From: Antedon bifida
Lineage: Eukaryota > Echinodermata > Crinoidea > Comatulida > Antedonidae
NCBI GenBank assembly: GCA_963402885.1
Contig: OY727100.1
Span: 19,439,665 to 19,503,664 of the forward strand
DNA length: 64,000 bases
Reading direction: 5' to 3'
Shown: one piece after another, positions 23,966-35,953 of the stretch
Position numbering within the stretch: position 1 is the first letter of the stretch
Layout: every line of letters starts with the position of its first letter
Position numbers and translations under genes: made by a program
Notes under the pieces: model-generated
Seen by the model: the letters and a program-made list of their open reading frames with translations, nothing else
The model's database searches: none
What the model was told of the DNA's origin: nothing

Positions 23966-25206
23966 TTAGTTATCCGCATTCAGCGGATAACTCCTTGTAA
24001 CTGTCCTGTTTCATCATCTTTTTTTTTTTTTTTTTCTGTATTCTTCTTTCTTTCTGTCATTTTTGTGTCACACGTAACTCAAAAACGTGTAAACATAACA
24101 TTTTATAACTTTGTCAACATGTGGGCATTCACGTGAAGTTGTGCACCTGCTATTGTGAATGACGTCAGAGTTGCGCAACGTGACTTACGCGCGTTTTTAT
24201 GAATTTCGCGTATTTAACATAGATCGAAAACCATATAACATTTTAATTTGAAACTTAGAAAAAGTTTAAGTTATATATTGCGCTAACTGACTGTGGGAAA
24301 AAAATGACATGTTTCACACAAAGTTACGCGTGCACGCGCGTTTGAAATTTCAAAATGCGAAAAATCAATTTCTAATCAACTTTCTACGTGTTTCATGTCA
24401 TTTTGAGCATGTAAAAAATTCCCACGCGCGCGCATTTTTTTACGCGCGCAGTGCGCACGTAGCGTTGAAAACAATTTTTTTCCCGTGATTTATGTTTTTC
24501 CAGCCTTTTCTAGTAATTTTACCAACTTTTGAACAATTTCGATATAAAATTACGTCATACGGGCACGTCGAATTGGATAATTTACGTGCATTTTTTATTA
24601 AAAAGTTCAAAAAATCGTCAAAATTTGTCAAAATTATGCCCTTTTTTAAACAGTCGTAGTTCCTAAACTAAACGGTGAAAGTTATTTTTTTTGCATATTC
24701 TGGAAGTTGATGAGTTGTAGATTTTGGATCATGCGTTAATATGGCTAACCGGACATTGTGACGTTACCGTATGGCCACGCGAATATAAAATATAGGATTT
24801 TTGTATCTTTCATCATAGCGCATGACATTTAATAGAGCGCATCTCCAATTATCTGTTTTCCATTTTTACCCAAATTTTTATATTATCTAGGTCAATCAAC
24901 TATCTTTCGCATGAGTTAAAAATATTTTAATTTTTATGACGTCATCATGTCTAAAAATGTAAATAATGTGGGTCACTTATTTTCATCTTTACAGTAAATT
25001 TCAATCTGTTATAGCTCGTCAGAATAAAACGTGATAATCATGATTAAAACGTTTTCTGGAAGCTATTGGATTGTAGATACGAATTCATGTGAACATTTTG
25101 CCAATCGGATGTTGTGACGTCATCATATGGCCAGTTGAATAAAAAAAGTCGTATTTTCATATTTTGCGTAATAGTTCATCACATTTAAAAGGGCGCGCAT
25201 CTATAT
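23966..25206 (+). mobile_element. truncated Helitron-like copy F5 (1,241 bp)
   Basis: It has a type C 5' end but stops at a CATCTATATT word about 350 bp before the usual 3' end, with no 3' hairpin or CTAG. The next 5' end follows at once. It appears essentially identical to F6. Confidence 0.75.
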
Positions 25207-26447
25207 TTAGTTATCCGCATTCAGCGGATAACTCCTTGTAACTGTCCTGTTTCATCATCTTTTTTTTTTTTTTTTTCTGTATTCTTCTTTCTTTCTGTCA
25301 TTTTTGTGTCACACGTAACTCAAAAACGTGTAAACATAACATTTTATAACTTTGTCAACATGTGGGCATTCACGTGAAGTTGTGCACCTGCTATTGTGAA
25401 TGACGTCAGAGTTGCGCAACGTGACTTACGCGCGTTTTTATGAATTTCGCGTATTTAACATAGATCGAAAACCATATAACATTTTAATTTGAAACTTAGA
25501 AAAAGTTTAAGTTATATATTGCGCTAACTGACTGTGGGAAAAAAATGACATGTTTCACACAAAGTTACGCGTGCACGCGCGTTTGAAATTTCAAAATGCG
25601 AAAAATCAATTTCTAATCAACTTTCTACGTGTTTCATGTCATTTTGAGCATGTAAAAAATTCCCACGCGCGCGCATTTTTTTACGCGCGCAGTGCGCACG
25701 TAGCGTTGAAAACAATTTTTTTCCCGTGATTTATGTTTTTCCAGCCTTTTCTAGTAATTTTACCAACTTTTGAACAATTTCGATATAAAATTACGTCATA
25801 CGGGCACGTCGAATTGGATAATTTACGTGCATTTTTTATTAAAAAGTTCAAAAAATCGTCAAAATTTGTCAAAATTATGCCCTTTTTTAAACAGTCGTAG
25901 TTCCTAAACTAAACGGTGAAAGTTATTTTTTTTGCATATTCTGGAAGTTGATGAGTTGTAGATTTTGGATCATGCGTTAATATGGCTAACCGGACATTGT
26001 GACGTTACCGTATGGCCACGCGAATATAAAATATAGGATTTTTGTATCTTTCATCATAGCGCATGACATTTAATAGAGCGCATCTCCAATTATCTGTTTT
26101 CCATTTTTACCCAAATTTTTATATTATCTAGGTCAATCAACTATCTTTCGCATGAGTTAAAAATATTTTAATTTTTATGACGTCATCATGTCTAAAAATG
26201 TAAATAATGTGGGTCACTTATTTTCATCTTTACAGTAAATTTCAATCTGTTATAGCTCGTCAGAATAAAACGTGATAATCATGATTAAAACGTTTTCTGG
26301 AAGCTATTGGATTGTAGATACGAATTCATGTGAACATTTTGCCAATCGGATGTTGTGACGTCATCATATGGCCAGTTGAATAAAAAAAGTCGTATTTTCA
26401 TATTTTGCGTAATAGTTCATCACATTTAAAAGGGCGCGCATCTATAT
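25207..26447 (+). mobile_element. truncated Helitron-like copy F6 (1,241 bp)
   Basis: Second unit of an exact-period 1,241-bp tandem pair with F5, truncated at the same word and followed by the 5' end of F7. The shared truncation point shows that one was copied from the other or from a concatemer. Confidence 0.75.
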
Positions 26448-29266
26448 TTAGTTATCCGCACTCAGCGGATAACTCCTTGTAACTGTCCTGTTTCATCATC
26501 TTTTTTTGGTTATCCGCACTTGGCGGATAACCCCTTGTTATTGTCAGGATCTTTTTTTTTTTTTTTTTTTTTTTCTATGTTATTCTTCTTTCTTTCCCAG
26601 AATTTTGTGTCACGTGTATCTCAAATTCTGATCAACATTACATCGTATAACTTTGTCAGAAGATTTACCTCTATCTGTAGAAGTGCAGGACAGTTCGTTT
26701 TTTTACTTTAGAGTCGCGCAGCGTAAGCTACGCGCGATTTTATGAATTTTGCGTATTTAACATAGACTAAAAACCAAAAGTCATTTTGTAATGACACTTG
26801 GTGAACATTTAAGTCATATCAAGTGCAAACTTTCTATGGATTAAAAATGGCATGTTTCACAGAAAGTTACGCGCGCACGCGCGTTTAAAATTTCAGAATG
26901 CGTAAAATCAATTTCTAATCAACTTTCTACGCGTTTCAGGTCATTTTGAGCATTTCAAAAATTCCCACGCGTGCGCAATATTTTTACGCGCACGTGCGCA
27001 CGTAGCGCAAAAACATCTTTTTTTTGCTTGATTTTTGTTTTTTCAGCCTTTTCTAGTAAATTTACCAATTTTCAATCAATTTCGACTTAAAATCACGTCA
27101 TACGAGCACGTAGAATTAAACAATTTGCGCGCGTTTTTAATGAAAAAGTTAAAAAATTTGTCAAAATTTTGCCTTTTTTAAAACAGTCATAGATTGTAAA
27201 CTACGTGGTGAACTTTTTTAAAATTGCATATTCTGGAAGTTGATGAGTTGTAGATATCGAATCATGCATCGATATGGCTAACCAGACATTGTGACGTCAT
27301 CGTATGGCCACTCGAATATAAAATATAGGATTTTTGTCTCTTTCGCATAGCTCATCACATTTAATAGAGCGCATCTCCACTTATCCGTATTCCATTTCCT
27401 CCCATTTTGTTATATTGTCTAGGCCAATCAATTATCTTTCGCATAATCTACCATTTTTTAAATTGTGATGACGTCATCATGTCCAAAAGCGTCAATAACT
27501 TGGGTCCCTTATTTTCACCTATTCTGCACTGTATGTAGTACGTATACAGAATATAGTGTATACCGTATATACTTTGACGTGACGCAAAATAGAGAGCGCA
27601 CTAACATTTTTACAATGGCATAATCGTTTTTCTGCGCGCAATATTCTAACGTATGACGTGCACGTGGCTTTTGCGCTGCGGATAACCTAACTCGTCCGTA
27701 GTGACGAGTTCAAATCTAGTTTTTTTTTTTTTTCTGTATTCTTCTTTCTTTCTGTCATTTTTGTGTCACACGTAACTCAAAAACGTGTAAACATAACATT
27801 TTATAACTTTGTCAACATGTGGGCATTCACGTGAAGTTGTGCACCTGCTATTGTGAATGACGTCAGAGTTGCGCAACGTGACTTACGCGCGTTTTTATGA
27901 ATTTCGCGTATTTAACATAGATCGAAAACCATATAACATTTTAATTTGAAACTTAGAAAAAATTTAAGTTATATCTTGCGCTAACTGACTGTGGGAAAAA
28001 AATGACATGTTTTACACAAAGTTACGCGTGCACGCGCGTTTGAAATTTCAAAATGCGAAAAATCAATTTCTAATCAACTTTCTACGTGTTTCATGTCATT
28101 TTGAGCATGTAAAAAATTCCCACGCGCGCGCATTTTTTTACGCGCGCGGTGCGCACGTAGCGTTGAAAACAATTTTTTTCCCGTGATTTATGTTTTTCCA
28201 GCCTTTTCTAGTAATTTTACCAACTTTTGAACAATTTCGATATAAAATTACGTCATACGGGCACGTCGAATTGGATAATTTACGTGCATTTTTTATTAAA
28301 AAGTTCAAAAAATCGTCAACATTTGTCAAAATTATGCCCTTTTTTAAACAGTCGTAGTTCCTAAACTAAACGGTGAAAGTTATTTTTTTTGCATATTCTG
28401 GAAGTTGATAAGTTGTAGATTTTGGATCATGCGTTAATATGGCTAACCGGACATTGTGACGTCACCGTATGGCCACGCGAATATAAAATATATGATTTTT
28501 GTATCTTTCATCATAGCGCATGACATTTAATAGAGCGCATCTCCAATTATCTGTTTTCCATTTTTACCCAAATTTTTATATTATCTAGGTCAATCAACTA
28601 TCTTTCGCATGAGTTAAAAATATTTTAATTTTTATGACGTCATCATGTCTAAAAATGTAAATAATGTGGGTCACTTATTTTCATCTTTACAGTAAATTTC
28701 AATCTGTTATAGCTCGTCAGAATAAAACGTGATAATCATGATTAAAACGTTTTCTGGAAGCTATTGGATTGTAGATACGAATTCATGTGAACATTTTGCC
28801 AATTGGATGTTGTGACGTCATCATATGGCCAGTTGAATAAAAAAAGTCGTATTTTCATATTTTGCGTAATAGTTCATCACATTTAAAAGGGCGCGCATCT
28901 ATATTTTACGTATTCAAATTTCTTCTACACGGTAATATGTGGTTGCTGAGATAATGTCCTTCAGAAATTGCTGTCTTAGTTTTTCATTTTGATACCGTCG
29001 CCATGTTAAAAATAGGAATAACCGGGGGTCCCGTAATTTCACCTATTCTACACTGTATGTAATATGTATACAGATTATACTGTTTATACTGTATATACTA
29101 TATGACACAAAATTGACAGAATTCAGCACTAACAACATATCATATTCTTCAGATCAGGTCATAATGCCATAATCTTTTTCTGTGTGCAAAAGTCTAACGT
29201 ATGACGTGCACGTGGCGTTTGTCGTGCGGATAACTAACTCGTCAAAGTGACGAGTTACATGTCTAG
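26448..29266 (+). mobile_element. Helitron-like copy F7 (type C, split by F8)
   Basis: The 5' part is 26,448-26,505 (58 bp) and the 3' part is 27,720-29,266, about 1,605 bp joined. It is the full-length counterpart of F5 and F6, and continues past their truncation point with TACGTATTCAAATTTC. Confidence 0.78.
26506..27719 (+). mobile_element. Helitron-like copy F8 (terminal type E, diverged)
   Basis: The 5' word TTGGTTATCCGC with its hairpin GGTTATCCGC/GCGGATAACC matches the 3' word GCGGATAACC before the hairpin arms AACTCGTCC and TGACGAGTT. The terminus is AAATCTAG. At 1,214 bp it is shorter than the others because it lacks part of the internal duplication. Its body is clearly more diverged. 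It sits inside the poly-T tract of F7. Confidence 0.75.
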
Positions 29267-32200
29267 TTTTTTCTGTATTCTTCTTTCTTTCTGTCATTTT
29301 TGTGCAGAGCGTATCTCTAAAACGTGTTAACATAACATTTCATAACTTTGTCAACATATGAGCGTTCACGTGAAGTTGTGCACCTGCTATTGTAAATGAC
29401 GTCAGAGTTGCGTAACATGACTTACGCGCGTTTTTACGAATTTCGCGTATTTAACGTAGATCAAAAACCATATAACAATTTAAATTGAAACTTAACAAAA
29501 GTTTAAGTTATATCTTGCGCTAACTGACTGTGAAAAAAAAATGGCATGTTTCACACGAAGTTACGCGCGCACGCGGGTTTAAAATTTTATAATGCGAAAA
29601 ATTAATTTCTAATCAACTTTCTACGCGTTTCATGTCATTTTGAGCATGTAAAAAATTCCCACGTGCGCGCATTTTTTTACGCGCGTGGTGCGCACGTAGC
29701 GTTGAAAACAATTTTTTTCACGTGATTTATGTTTTTCCATCCTTTTCTAGTAATTTTACCAACTTTTGAACAATTTCGACTTAAAATTACGTCATACGGG
29801 CACTTCGAATTGGATAATTTACGTGCATTTTTGATGAAAAAGTTCAAAAAATCGTCAAAATTTGTCAAAATTATGCCCTTTTTTAAACATTCGTAGTTCC
29901 TAAACTAAACGGTGAAAGTTATTTTTATTACACATTCTGGAAGTTGATGAGTTGTAGATTTTGGATCATGCATAAATATGGCTAACCGGACATTGTGACG
30001 TCACCGTATTGCCACGCGAATATAAAATATAGGATTTTTGTATCTTTCATCATAGCGCATGACATTTAATAGAGCGCATCTCCAATTATCTGTTTTCCAT
30101 TTTTACCCCGATTTTTATATTATCTAGGTCAATCAACTATCTTCCGCATGAGTTAAAAATATTTTCATTTTTATGACGTCATCATGCCTAAAAATTTTAA
30201 TTACCTGGGTCATTAATTTTATCTTTACAGGAAATTTCAATCTGTTATAGCTCGTCAGAATAAAACGTGATAATCATGATCAAAACGTTTTCTGGAAGCT
30301 ATTGGATTGTAGATACGAATTCATGTAAACATTTTGCCAATCGGACGTTGTGACGTCATCATATGGCCAGTTGAATAAAAAAAGACGTATTTTCATATTT
30401 TGCGTAATAGTTCATCACATTTAAAAGGGTGCGCATCTATATTTTACGTATTCAAATTTCTTCTACACGTTAATATGTTGTTCCTGAGATAATTTTCTTC
30501 TGAAATTGCTATCTAAGTGTTTCATTTTGATACCGTCGCCATGTTAAAAATTGGAATAAATGGCGGGTCCCGTAATTTCACCTATTCTACACTGTATGTA
30601 ATATGTATACAGATTATACTGTTTGCATGTATATACTATATGACACAAAATTGACAGAATTCAGCACTAACAGCATATCATATTTTTCAGTTCTTGTCAT
30701 AATGCCATAATCTTTATCTGTGTGCAATATTCCAACGTATTACGTGCACATGGCGTTTGTCGTGGTGCGGATAACTAACTCGTCAAAGTGACGAGTTTCA
30801 TGTCTAGTTTATCTTCTTTCTTTCTGTATGATTTTTGTGTATCGCTTTTCTCTGAAACTTGCAAACATAACATTTTGTGAACTATGTTAACATTTTGACA
30901 TTTATGTAACGTCGTCAAGCGAAGCTTTTCATGGTGTTTACAATTGCGCAACGTGACGTACGCGCGATTTAACGATTTTCTCGTATTTAACATAGGTCAA
31001 AAACCAAATAACATTTTATATTGAAACTTTGCACAAATTTAATTTATATCATGCGCTAACTTTCTGTCGAACCAAAATTGCGTGTTTTACACAAAGTTAC
31101 GCGCGCACGCGCATTTAAAATTTCAAAATGCGCTAAATTATTTTCTAATCAAGTTTCTACGCGTTTCATGTCGTTTTAAGCATGTAAAAAATTCCCACGC
31201 GTGCGCAAATTTTTACGTGTGCGGTGCGCACGTAGCATTAAAAACATATTTTTTTCGCGTGATTTATGTTTTTCCAGCCTTTTCTAGTAATTTTACCAAC
31301 TTTTAAACAATTTCGACTTAAAGTAACGTCATACGAGCACGTGGAATTGGACAATTTGTGCGAGTTTTTGTTGAAAAAGTTAAAAAAAATGTCAAAATTA
31401 TGCCTTTTTTTAAACAGTCGTAATTTCTAAACTGCACGGTCAACTTTTTGTGGATGACATTTTCTGGAAGTTAATGAGTTGTAGATATCGGATCATATAT
31501 TAATATGGCTAACCGGACATTGTGACGTCATCGTATGGCCACGCTAATATAAAATTTAAGATTTTTGTATCTTTCGTCATAGCTCATCACATTTAATAGA
31601 GCGCATCTCCACTTATCCGTTTTCCATTTTCACCCAAATTTTGATATTGTCTAGGTCAATCAACTGTCTTTCGCATGAATTATAAATATTTTAATTGTTT
31701 TGACGTCATCATTCCTAAAAATTTAAATTACGTGTGGCATTAATTTCATCTTTACAGTAAATTTTAATCTGTTATAGCTCGTAAGAATAAAATTTGATAA
31801 TCACGATTAAAACGTTTTCTGGAAGCTATTGGATTTTAGATACGAAATCATGTGAAAATTTTGCCAATCGGATGTTGTGACGTCATCATATGGCCAGTTA
31901 AATGAAAAAAGTCGTATTTTCATCTTTTGCGTCATAATTCATTGCATTTAAAAGAGCGCGCATCAATATTTCACGTATTCAAATTTCTTTTGCACGTTAA
32001 TATGTTGTTGCTGAGATAATATCCTTCCGAAATTGCTATCTTTGTATTTCATTTTGATGCCGTCGCCATGTTAAAAATTGCAATAAATAGCGGGTCCCGT
32101 AATTTCACCTATTCTACACTGTATGTGATATGGATACAGATTATACTGTGTATACTATATATGAATCAAAATAATAGAATTCAGCAATAAAAACATATCA

Positions 32201-32361
32201 TATTCTTCAGTTCAGGTCATAATGCCAACGTGGACACTTCCTTTTGTCCTCAACCTATCCCCTTAATGTTCGGTACGGTAAGGTACGTCGTTACACGTTC
32301 ATGTTGCACCACTTGCGCGGCGGAAAACCAAACTCGTCAAAGTGACGAGTTACATGTCTAG

Positions 32362-33900
32362 TATGTAAGAAGAAGTCTACAAATAATGTTGAAATAGAGG
32401 GCGTAATAGTCATTACCGTTTCATGGATTATGAGCAGTATGTATATTTCTATATACATAATAATATAATATAATTTTCCGTACACGCATATATAGATGGT
32501 TTGGTCGAACGGAAGCACCGACCTACAAAAGTGGGATTATAATTATACCAAATTCCTGTGATATAGGCCTATCGAGCTTGACAAATTCGTAAAAACATAA
32601 TAATATAACAGAATCCTACTAGCAGTTACTTTTTTGCCTTAATATGTGGTTATATACTAATTCGCATGGGACGAGTAAGTATAATAAAGGCGCACTCTTC
32701 CCTGATAAAAGTACTCTGACAAATTATATTTTTTTAAAAATAATAAGTAGATGAGAGGGACATGCACGTTAAAGTATGTCAATCAGTTGGCAGTTTAAAA
32801 CATGTCAACGATAAAATATGAATTGCTGATTTGTAGAAATAAGATATGAACTATTGAAATAATAAAACTACTGCGTAGCTGCTTACGGACTTTAATTAGA
32901 TGATGCGCGCGGACGAAAGTATAAAGTACAAAATTGAAATCGATTGAAAAATACGTTGTTGCGGAAACACGACCTAAATCATGCAAATTACCTAATATTG
33001 CTCACACTTGTTATAATTAATTGTTTTCCGTAATGTTGGTGGTAAGTTGTTTTTATGTTCAACAAAATATAAAACCACTAGGATTCATTTTGTTTGTGTG
33101 TGTTTATTTTTATTCATTTACATTTATTTTTCAATTGTTTTGACATTTTGCAATTATTTTGTGGGAGCTTTTCTATCTTTTTTGCTAGTTTTGTAATTAC
33201 ATTGTGGTCTACTTTTAATGTGTCGCTTTAAGCGGTGATACTTATTATTTACACATTTCGCGGATTTCAACTGGACTGTACTGAGCATTGATATCAATGG
33301 CCACGGCGTTTTACTCACTGAGCTCACCGTGAATTACAAAATACATAATTAAAACTCCAACGATGCGATCAATCGATACGGTTTGGTGGCTGCCGAGACT
33401 AAACATTGTTTTAATTTGGCGGCCCGGCATGGTATTTGCAGATCCGGACATTGTGGTACAGAACAGAGGAGGTTACGTGCGAAACGTAACAACTCGCGAA
33501 ACATGGCCGATGAGACGTCAAATTATTGTTATTTTTTGCCTTTTTGGGTGTTCAGAAATGTGATATAGGCCTAGCCTATCGTGTGCGACCCATCAAGAAA
33601 CACAAAATGTGAGCACGTACCATTTAACAGTAACACAATACAAAATACGCGACCATTTTAGTAGCATTATTATATAGATTGATGATGATTGATTGATTGA
33701 TCGATGATGATGACTGATCATATTATCTCATTTCTCCCCTTAATCCCCGCACTCCGCCGCCTCTCAAAAGCGCACCACATCCGCTAGGATTTTATCTACG
33801 TAACCAACTTAGAAATGATCGTGGGTAGGTCATAACACTTTACGAAAAAAAATATTTTAAACATCTATAAGATAATCAATGAAAATTTTCATCTTAGTAT
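32362..33900. other. continuation of the duplicated 3' flank of gene copy B
   Basis: Matches to 3,250-4,100 include ATAGAGGGCGT (32,395) and the CCCCGCACTCCGCCGCCTC patch near 33,745. No gene is recognised. Two overlapping short frames at 33,363-33,568 lie in a locally GC-richer patch but match nothing I know. A GATT/GATG simple-repeat patch occupies about 33,679-33,713. Confidence 0.5.
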
Positions 33901-35739
33901 CATGAAGATGAGAAACATGCAAAATTGTACTGTTTTACTCCTTGCAAACAAAGTCTTCCGTTTACTTTTTTCTCTAATAGAAATTACGGTAAATAGAAAT
34001 TACTGAAAATATAGTATACTGTATATATACATATTAAGTTACATCATCTAGTCCCGCGATTTAATTTTGTAGCTTTTGGCTACAACATGATAATCTGACG
34101 TCGATTAATTCATTATCCGCTTCTTTTATCATTAATAACTAAACACTTTGCGATCTTTGATCGTTTCTAAAGGCTTACATAATCATTACCATTAAGTCTC
34201 TTAGCATGATACGTGCTTTTATACTTTCCTTACAACAGTAATGAGTTACTTAATTACTGGGTAACTATAAAGAGGTTACATTACTACGCAACGAATTTAC
34301 CATGATGGATACTCGCATATGTAATGTTTAGCGTTTTATACGATAATATTATATAATATAATTATCTGATAAAAATAGATAGGCCTGGATATAAAACTAT
34401 ATCGGTCTAAAAATGACTGCCTTCGTCACTATGTAGCCTATTTGAGGTCTATAGGCCTAAGTAGATTGAGAATCGGTGATCTCAAACGTGTAGCGGCGTA
34501 TCCTAGTAATTGAGGTTAACAGTGTAGATTCACATTTAAAATAACATCTGCAGTATAGGCTTACATGAATTAACCTGGCCATATTCCTTGAAATACAAGT
34601 CTCCACTTTATAACTATGCAAAGGATCAGCTGTGCATTGTTACAATGTTGGGAGGGGAGTGGCTGTTACTGATAATGACAAAACACCCTCCAGAGTTAGG
34701 GCCACGTGTTATAATGTCTAGGTTATGGAATAAAGTTCCGATTTGTGATAATGTAAGTAGGGTAGTAGGAACTATGTAGTGTTAATTCATTGTGTGCACG
34801 CAGAACGGACACTGGTCGACTTGCTTCTTCATATGATTCATTTACAGTTTTTGGCGGAATCTAGTTCCAGCGCCGACGACCAACAGAATATACATATTTC
34901 CTGGGTTGTCTCAAATCGAAATCTCCTCTGGCACTTGCACAGCACATTTTCAAAGTAGAAATGTCGATATGACATTCAATCGAAAGTCGGTCGTGATGGG
35001 ATGGATGTTACTGGATCATCTTATCGTAAACACGCACCCTTCTTTAAACAGTCGCCAATGAATAAAGAAAAGTGAATACTGAGTACCGGTGTTAGGCCTA
35101 TAATGAAAATATAACATTTAATTCGTATCACTGGGGTATCATCGCCACGATAAATTTTCTTTTTTTATAGAACGCGCTAAAAGCTAAAATGTTTTATTTA
35201 ATGTAGCCGCAGCATCACATATTTATTTTGTTTGTTTGTCTACAGACATCGTGGCATTTTGCGGTATACGGTACCGATGGGGAGTCGTTACAGATGATGC
35301 TCTTTAGGCTGGTTTTAAACTTAAAATTTAACAGCGAATTTACAATCAGCACATTACTTAGGCCGTAACAAATATTTTCTTTCAGTTTTTATGTGTACGT
35401 AAAATATTTATAACGTAATTTGGTCCTTGTTTTTTTTCTTTGGGGTTAAATCGACACCGTGTGTACTATGTACAAGGAATTTTGACACAACAGCAGCAAC
35501 AAATATAATGGTTTTACTGCTGAAATCCCATGTTACCCTCTATAGTGTTAAAAATCGACGCTGTGAACTGTCCACGTAAGTTACTAGTGGTCACCAGCAT
35601 AAGACATTACATAACATATAGTACTGTAGCCATGAGTATCTTATCCATGTATTTATTGAAGTAAATTTGCTTGAACACAATTGTTTACATCACTAGCGCC
35701 CTCAAACTACCTTACCAAGCTAGTGGCCGAAAACCGTCA
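33901..35739. other. non-coding stretch
   Basis: AT-rich DNA with no gene, RNA or clear repeat that I can support. Short frames here have no recognisable domain. Confidence 0.45.
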
Positions 35740-35888
35740 CACATTACTGTTTGTTTCGCTCATTGATCATGGTACCTCGCAACTGCTTTAAAACTATACA
35801 TGTAGCCTATACATTACATGTATAATGTGAAGTTTTGAAGCAGTCGCAGGGAACCATGATCAAAGAGCGAAACAAAAATAGCAATGTG
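35740..35888. repeat. foldback (imperfect inverted repeat)
   Basis: CACATTACTGTTTGTTTCGC at the left is matched in inverse by GCGAAACAAAAATAGCAATG at the right. Pairing continues inward through GATCATGG/CCATGATC and CTGCTTTAAAACT/AGTTTTGAAGCAG. Arms are about 60 bp around a short loop. It may be a small foldback transposon. No flanking duplication was identified. Confidence 0.75.
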
Positions 35889-35953
35889 GGAATCTAGCGG
35901 TTATTCGAACTTAAATCGAGAGACTAATACGAAACTAATATAATCTAATATCT

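Larger units (their letters stand above)
23899..30807 (+). mobile_element. Helitron-like copy F4 (type C, split by F5-F8)
   Basis: The 5' part is 23,899-23,965 (67 bp) and the 3' part is 29,267-30,807. Their sum is about 1,608 bp, as expected for type C. The break falls in the poly-T tract after TCATCATC. The 3' part is nearly identical to E7 and E9 of the left array. Confidence 0.78.
20633..32361 (+). mobile_element. right nested Helitron-like array; outer element F1 (type B)
   Basis: F1 is split into a 5' part (about 20,633-20,706, with the hairpin TTGGTTTTCC...GGAAAACC) and a 3' part (30,808-32,361). The 3' end has GCGGAAAACCAA, the hairpin AACTCGTCA/TGACGAGTT and terminal CTAG at 32,358-32,361. 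Joined length is about 1.63 kb, close to E4. The array is inserted in a segment whose empty counterpart is visible at about 3,240-3,280, with no target duplication evident. Copies F2-F8 lie between its halves. Confidence 0.82.

Noticed and set aside
8051-31306. Recurrent frames of 62-115 codons inside the array units (for example those starting MTNFDDFLNF, MSNSTCSYDV or MLNTRKSLNR)
   Set aside because: They recur because the units are copies of one element. They lack a domain, occur at fixed places in a non-autonomous body, and frames break or shift between copies. Codon-substitution tests could not be run. Conserved dN/dS well below 1 across diverged copies would reopen the question.
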